Source: JBGOUJ01 sp041477005
Lineage (GTDB): Bacteria; Acidobacteriota; Terriglobia; Bryobacterales; JACQDG01
NCBI GenBank assembly: GCA_041477005.1
Contig: JBGOUJ010000322.1
Location: 1 to 8,784, forward strand
DNA length: 8,784 nt
Direction: 5' to 3'
Below, piece after piece: positions 5,069 through 8,784 of the stretch. Each line of letters begins with the position of its first letter. The stretch's first letter is position 1. The translations under genes were made by a program, and so were the position numbers. The notes under the pieces are model-generated. The model made no database searches. It was not told the DNA's origin and was given only the letters and a program-made list of their open reading frames with translations.

Positions 5069-8000
5069 ATGAGATGGGGTGGAGCGGATCACAGGTTTTG
5101 CGTTTTGGCGTGTGTGCTTTTGCTGGCGGGAGCACTGTACGCGCAATCGACGACGCAGGCGATTCAGGGTCTGGTGACAGACTCGAGCGGCGCCGTCATT
5201 CCCGGGGCCCGGGTGGTCATCACCAACCTGGGTACTGGTGTCTCACGCAGCGTCCAGACCAACGAGACCGGCAATTACACTCTCACGTTGGTCGAGGTCG
5301 GCAACTACGACGTTCGCTGCGAGCTGCAGGGCTTCAAGACGGAGGAGGTGAAGAACCTTCGTGTGGAGACGGCGGGACAGGTTCGCCAGAACTTCAGCCT
5401 GCAGCCCGGCCAAGTGACCGAGACCGTGGAGGTGTCGGCTTCGGCGGTGCTGCTGACTACGGAGAACGCTACCGTCGGCGAAGTCATTGAGAACAAGCGC
5501 ATCATCGAGCTGCCGCTGAATGGCCGCAACGTGCAGAACCTGGCGGTGCTGGTGGCGGGCGTCCAGCTCGGCACGCGCACCGACGATACCCGGGGAACGG
5601 CAGCCTTCCCGATTCCCGGCGCGGGCTTTTCGGTGATCGCCAACGGCCAGCGCGAGACCTTCCAGACGGTCAGCCTCGACGGGGTGGACGCCAAGGATCC
5701 GCGCATTCACATCACCAATTTCGTGCCTTCGATCGAGGCGCTGGAAGAGTTCAAGATCCAAACCAACTCCTACTCGGCGGAGGTCGGGTTTCAGGGCGGC
5801 GCGGTGGTCAACATGACCATGAAGAGCGGGACCAACAGCCTGCACGGGACGCTGTTCGAGTTCCTGCGGAATGACAAGCTGGACGCCCGGAATTACTTCC
5901 TGGCGCCGACCGCGAAGAAGGACCGGCTGCGGCGGAACCAGTTCGGATTGGTGATGACCGGGCCGCTCATCCGGAACAAAACGTTCTGGGCATTCGACTG
6001 GGAGGCGCGGCATGAGAACTCGCAATCCGTGCAGACCGCGTTCTTCCCGCCCGACAGCTTCCGGAGCGGGGACTTCTCGGCGCTGGCAAGGGGAACCATC
6101 AACCCGGCCACCGGCAAGCTCTACCGGGCGCCGATTATCGTTTACGATCCCTTCACCGGCAATCCATTCCAGGACAACATTATTCCGCAAACGCGGATCA
6201 GCCCCGGAGCGGCGAGCGTGATCAAACAATTCCTGCCGCGCGCCGATTTCGTCCAAACCGATCCACTCGACTTCACCGCCCAGAGAGGCGTCAACCAGCC
6301 GATCAACAGCAACCAGTACTTCGGCCGGGTCGACCACTACTTCAACGAGAAGAACCGGATGTTCGGGCGCGTTGCGATCGACCGGTCGGAGTTCGACAAC
6401 CTGACTATCAACCCGTACTTCCCGGTGCTGACCCCGTCGCACGTGGGGAACGTGGCCTTCCAGTACGTGCACACCTTCAACCAGAACATGATCAACGAGT
6501 TTCGTTTCGGGACGAACATCTCGAACGATACGCTGGATGATTTGCACAACACCGGCAACTTCGACGTCGATTCGCTCGGCATCGGCCAGTTCCGCGCGAT
6601 TAACGACGGCAATCGCAAGCTGACGCCGCGCGAGCAGGGCGTGCCGATCCTGGGCTTCACGATGGGAGACCGGGTCAACGGCAACGGCCTGGACCGCATG
6701 AACACGTACCAGATCGGCGACCACGTTTCGCTTATCCGGGGCAAGCACAATTTGAAGATGGGCGCGGAAGTCTACAAGATCTCGATGCAGCGCGCCGGGG
6801 CGAACCAGGCGCAGGGATCTTTCACGTTCAGCGGCACCGAGACCGGTTACGACTTCGCATCCTTCCTGCTGGGGCTTCCGGATGTGACCTTGAGCCCGGA
6901 GGGGGAACCGCAGACCTTTCCCCGTCAGACCTACTCCGGCGGGTACATCCACGATGACTGGAAGGTGGGGAAGAGGCTGACGGTCAACGCCGGCCTGCGG
7001 TACGACTACGTCGGCCAGCCTCGCGACGCGCAAGGGCTCTGGCGGACACTCGACTTTGTGGGCGAGGGCGCCGACGTGGGCCGCGGAGGCGGCTACAAGA
7101 CGGCGAGCGGCCAGGTGATTTCCACCATCTTCCCGGCGACGGTCGACACGAAAGGCGCGGTGAAGCTCTGGAGCCAGGGATACGGGTTTATCATGCCTCG
7201 GCTCGGCATCGCGTTCCGTCCTACCGACAAATGGGTGGTCCGGGCCGGCGGCGGCTGGTTTGACGAAATTCAGCACCTGAACAACTGGACGATCCTGAAC
7301 CTGATGCCGCCCAAGTCCGGCAGCTTGCAGTACAGCGCCGTCACGGACATCGCCCAGACTCTAACGGTGACCGGAGCCGACGGCAATCCGTATACGATTC
7401 GGACGCGCAACTACCGGGCCGGCCAGCCGGTCCTGTCGTTCAACGATCCGTTCCTACAGCTATCGGGTGGAGCGGCTACGAGCCGGCCGATAAACGTGCT
7501 CCACGCCAAGCCCGACGAGCAGGACGGCAACGTGTGGAAATGGAGCTTCGACATCCAGCGAGAGCTGCCCTTCAACACGGCGCTGACCATCGGCTACGTG
7601 GGGACGAAGGGCACCCACACCGGCAACAGCATCGGGAACTGGAACGACGCGCCGCCCTCTTCGGATACCAACATCCAGGCGCGGCGCCCCTTCCAACAAT
7701 ATTACGATCCGGCGCTGCCGCAGCTCGGGGTGCAGACGATCGGAACCATTCGTTACCTGGACAGCTACGGCAACTCGTTCTACCACGGGCTGCAAGTGAG
7801 CCTCGACAAACGCTTCTCGCGCGGTCTGGCTTTCGGAATCGCCTACACTTACAGCAAGGCGCACGGCGACGGCGAAGCGGGGGGCAACGAAGGGGCCTCC
7901 TATCAGGATCCGCGCAACAACCGGCGGGCTTCCCGAGGGCTGTTCAACTTCAATCAGACGCAGGCCTTCGTCGCCCACTATGTGTGGGAAATGCCGGGTG

Positions 8001-8518
8001 GTCATCTGGCTGGCCCATTGAAATATGTGATCGGCGGGTGGCAGACCAACGGGATCCTTACGCTGCGGAGCGGTTTCCCCCTGAATCTCACCCAGGGCGG
8101 CGACCTCAACACGGGTACGAGCCCGCGGCCGGATCGGATTGCCGATGGCCGGCTGGACAGCGCGAACCGCCAGTTGTGGTTTGATCCTAACGCCTTTCGC
8201 CGCGTCACCTGCAATATCCCGGGGCGGCAGGACCTGTGCCATTTCGGCACGTCGGGTTACAACGTCATGACCACCCCGGCCCAGCACGTTCTGAACTTTG
8301 CCTTGTTCAAGAACTTTCCGGTCCACGGCGAGCGCGTGAAGCTGCAATTTCGCTCCGAGTTCTTCAATGCGTTCAACACCCCTCAGTTCGGGGCGCCGAA
8401 CGGCATCGGGTTTTCGACGAACGACTCGCTGGTGCCGGACGCGGCCCGCATGGGCGAAATCCGCGGCCTGCGCATCCCGATGCGGATTATTCAGTTCGGA
8501 CTGAAGCTGTCCTTCTAG
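5069..8518 (+). CDS. TonB-dependent outer-membrane receptor, Oar-like, with carboxypeptidase-regulatory-like N-terminal domain
   Basis: 1149 residues from ATG 5069-5071 with GGAGG 7 bases upstream. A signal peptide with hydrophobic core CVLACVLLLAGALYA is probably cut after Ala25 (LYA-Q). Residues 30-113 form a CarboxypepD_reg beta-sandwich (IQGLVTDSSGAVIPGARVVI ... NETGNYTLTLVEVGNYDVRC ... GF). VTETVEVSA (116-124) is a likely TonB-box region. Residues about 130-255 are the plug, with ELPLNGRNVQNL, VSLDGVDAKD and GGAVVNMTMKSGTNSLHGTL. The rest is a long beta-barrel of alternating aromatic strands ending in IIQFGLKLSF, whose terminal Phe is the outer-membrane assembly signal. Such proteins import large substrates (often oligosaccharides, peptides or siderophores) using proton-motive force via TonB. 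The family is massively expanded in Acidobacteriota, and the substrate is not predictable. It is a single-gene unit; no SusD-like partner is visible downstream within the window. Confidence 0.93.
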   Translation: MRWGGADHRFCVLACVLLLAGALYAQSTTQAIQGLVTDSSGAVIPGARVVITNLGTGVSRSVQTNETGNYTLTLVEVGNYDVRCELQGFKTEEVKNLRVETAGQVRQNFSLQPGQVTETVEVSASAVLLTTENATVGEVIENKRIIELPLNGRNVQNLAVLVAGVQLGTRTDDTRGTAAFPIPGAGFSVIANGQRETFQTVSLDGVDAKDPRIHITNFVPSIEALEEFKIQTNSYSAEVGFQGGAVVNMTMKSGTNSLHGTLFEFLRNDKLDARNYFLAPTAKKDRLRRNQFGLVMTGPLIRNKTFWAFDWEARHENSQSVQTAFFPPDSFRSGDFSALARGTINPATGKLYRAPIIVYDPFTGNPFQDNIIPQTRISPGAASVIKQFLPRADFVQTDPLDFTAQRGVNQPINSNQYFGRVDHYFNEKNRMFGRVAIDRSEFDNLTINPYFPVLTPSHVGNVAFQYVHTFNQNMINEFRFGTNISNDTLDDLHNTGNFDVDSLGIGQFRAINDGNRKLTPREQGVPILGFTMGDRVNGNGLDRMNTYQIGDHVSLIRGKHNLKMGAEVYKISMQRAGANQAQGSFTFSGTETGYDFASFLLGLPDVTLSPEGEPQTFPRQTYSGGYIHDDWKVGKRLTVNAGLRYDYVGQPRDAQGLWRTLDFVGEGADVGRGGGYKTASGQVISTIFPATVDTKGAVKLWSQGYGFIMPRLGIAFRPTDKWVVRAGGGWFDEIQHLNNWTILNLMPPKSGSLQYSAVTDIAQTLTVTGADGNPYTIRTRNYRAGQPVLSFNDPFLQLSGGAATSRPINVLHAKPDEQDGNVWKWSFDIQRELPFNTALTIGYVGTKGTHTGNSIGNWNDAPPSSDTNIQARRPFQQYYDPALPQLGVQTIGTIRYLDSYGNSFYHGLQVSLDKRFSRGLAFGIAYTYSKAHGDGEAGGNEGASYQDPRNNRRASRGLFNFNQTQAFVAHYVWEMPGGHLAGPLKYVIGGWQTNGILTLRSGFPLNLTQGGDLNTGTSPRPDRIADGRLDSANRQLWFDPNAFRRVTCNIPGRQDLCHFGTSGYNVMTTPAQHVLNFALFKNFPVHGERVKLQFRSEFFNAFNTPQFGAPNGIGFSTNDSLVPDAARMGEIRGLRIPMRIIQFGLKLSF

Positions 8519-8538
8519 CCAGACTTGCCTCAAAGTGA

Positions 8539-8566
8539 CGCGCGGGGCTCGGAAGAGCCCCGCGCG
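8539..8566 (+). terminator. Strong hairpin after the receptor gene (probable terminator)
   Basis: A perfect 12-base-pair stem, CGCGCGGGGCTC paired with GAGCCCCGCGCG, closes a GGAA loop (GNRA tetraloop), 20 bases after the receptor stop codon. The following GCATTTCC has only a short T run, so it is a weak intrinsic terminator by the classical rule and may also serve as a 3'-end stabiliser. Confidence 0.7.
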
Positions 8567-8784
8567 GCATTTCCACTCACCCGATGGTTGTCCGCTTAAT
8601 GCGGTGAAAGAACCAGCAATGGGGGCGTCGCTGGAAATATGACTCCCCTCCTATGCCTCAGCCCTAGGTTCGACGGCCTGCCGAAGCAGGGGGCTGCGCG
8701 ACAAGACGTGGTGGCGTCCGAGGATGGCGGGTGGGCAAGGAGGCGGCTTTATCTCACGGCCAGCCGCTTCGTGATCTGGTCCAA
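8567..8784. other. Unassigned sequence at the right edge
   Basis: No gene can be supported here. On the minus strand an open frame enters from the right edge, reads LDQITKRLAVR and stops at 8749-8751, which could be the last 11 residues of a gene lying outside the window, but this is too short to identify. A short minus-strand hairpin CCTGC-TTCG-GCAGG (plus-strand 8677-8690) with a UUCG loop lies downstream of that stop and lacks a T run. Confidence 0.3.

Noticed and set aside
5243..7276. A 677-codon open frame on the minus strand inside the receptor gene
   Set aside because: It is opposite a clearly genuine receptor coding frame. Its product lacks any recognisable domain and is rich in Arg, Val and His, as expected for antisense reading of GC-biased codons.
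7460..8533. A 357-codon open frame on the minus strand over the 3' part of the receptor gene
   Set aside because: Same explanation: shadow of the receptor codons; it has no family features and lies across the receptor's conserved C-terminus.
8677..8690. Minus-strand hairpin CCTGC-TTCG-GCAGG as a terminator
   Set aside because: The stem is only 5 base pairs and no T run follows; the gene it would serve is not identifiable.
1..8784. CRISPR array, tRNA, rRNA or riboswitch
   Set aside because: No regularly spaced repeats and no recognisable tRNA, rRNA or riboswitch core were seen on either strand when read by eye.

Overview
The window comes from a GC-rich bacterial genome, most likely an Acidobacteriota of the Solibacter/Bryobacter type. 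The main reason is a very large TonB-dependent receptor with a carboxypeptidase-regulatory-like N-terminal domain (Oar-like), a family that is strongly expanded in that phylum. The neighbouring genes fit but do not prove it. No rRNA, tRNA, CRISPR array, integrase or transposase was seen.

Layout. Positions 1-142 (+) hold the C-terminus of an FMN-dependent alpha-hydroxy-acid oxidase/dehydrogenase. Directly after it, 150-303 (+) is a frameshifted remnant of an OmpR-type response-regulator DNA-binding domain. Positions 3331 down to 298 (-) form a compact three-gene unit: an ArsR-family regulator fused to a rhodanese domain, a rhodanese/metallo-beta-lactamase (persulfide-dioxygenase-like) fusion broken by one extra base, and a major-facilitator transporter. 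This unit has a recognisable promoter with an inverted-repeat operator. Upstream of it, 3334-4113 (-) contains two tandem, 5'-truncated SAM-methyltransferase remnants. At 4127-4197 (+) a second copy (69 of 71 bases) of the oxidase 3' end appears. Positions 4200-4845 (-) carry a VapBC toxin-antitoxin pair with its own promoter. Positions 5069-8518 (+) are the TonB-dependent receptor, with a clear ribosome binding site and signal peptide and a strong hairpin after its stop. The last ~220 bases hold no gene I can support.

How it fits together. The regulator probably represses its own operon and releases it when reactive sulfur modifies it. The rhodanese-MBL enzyme would transfer and oxidise persulfide sulfur, and the transporter may export the product (inference). 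The segment between the two oxidase-tail repeats (about 4.05 kb) is edged by truncated genes on both sides, so it looks like an acquired or rearranged block next to VapBC. The receptor is an independent outer-membrane gene.
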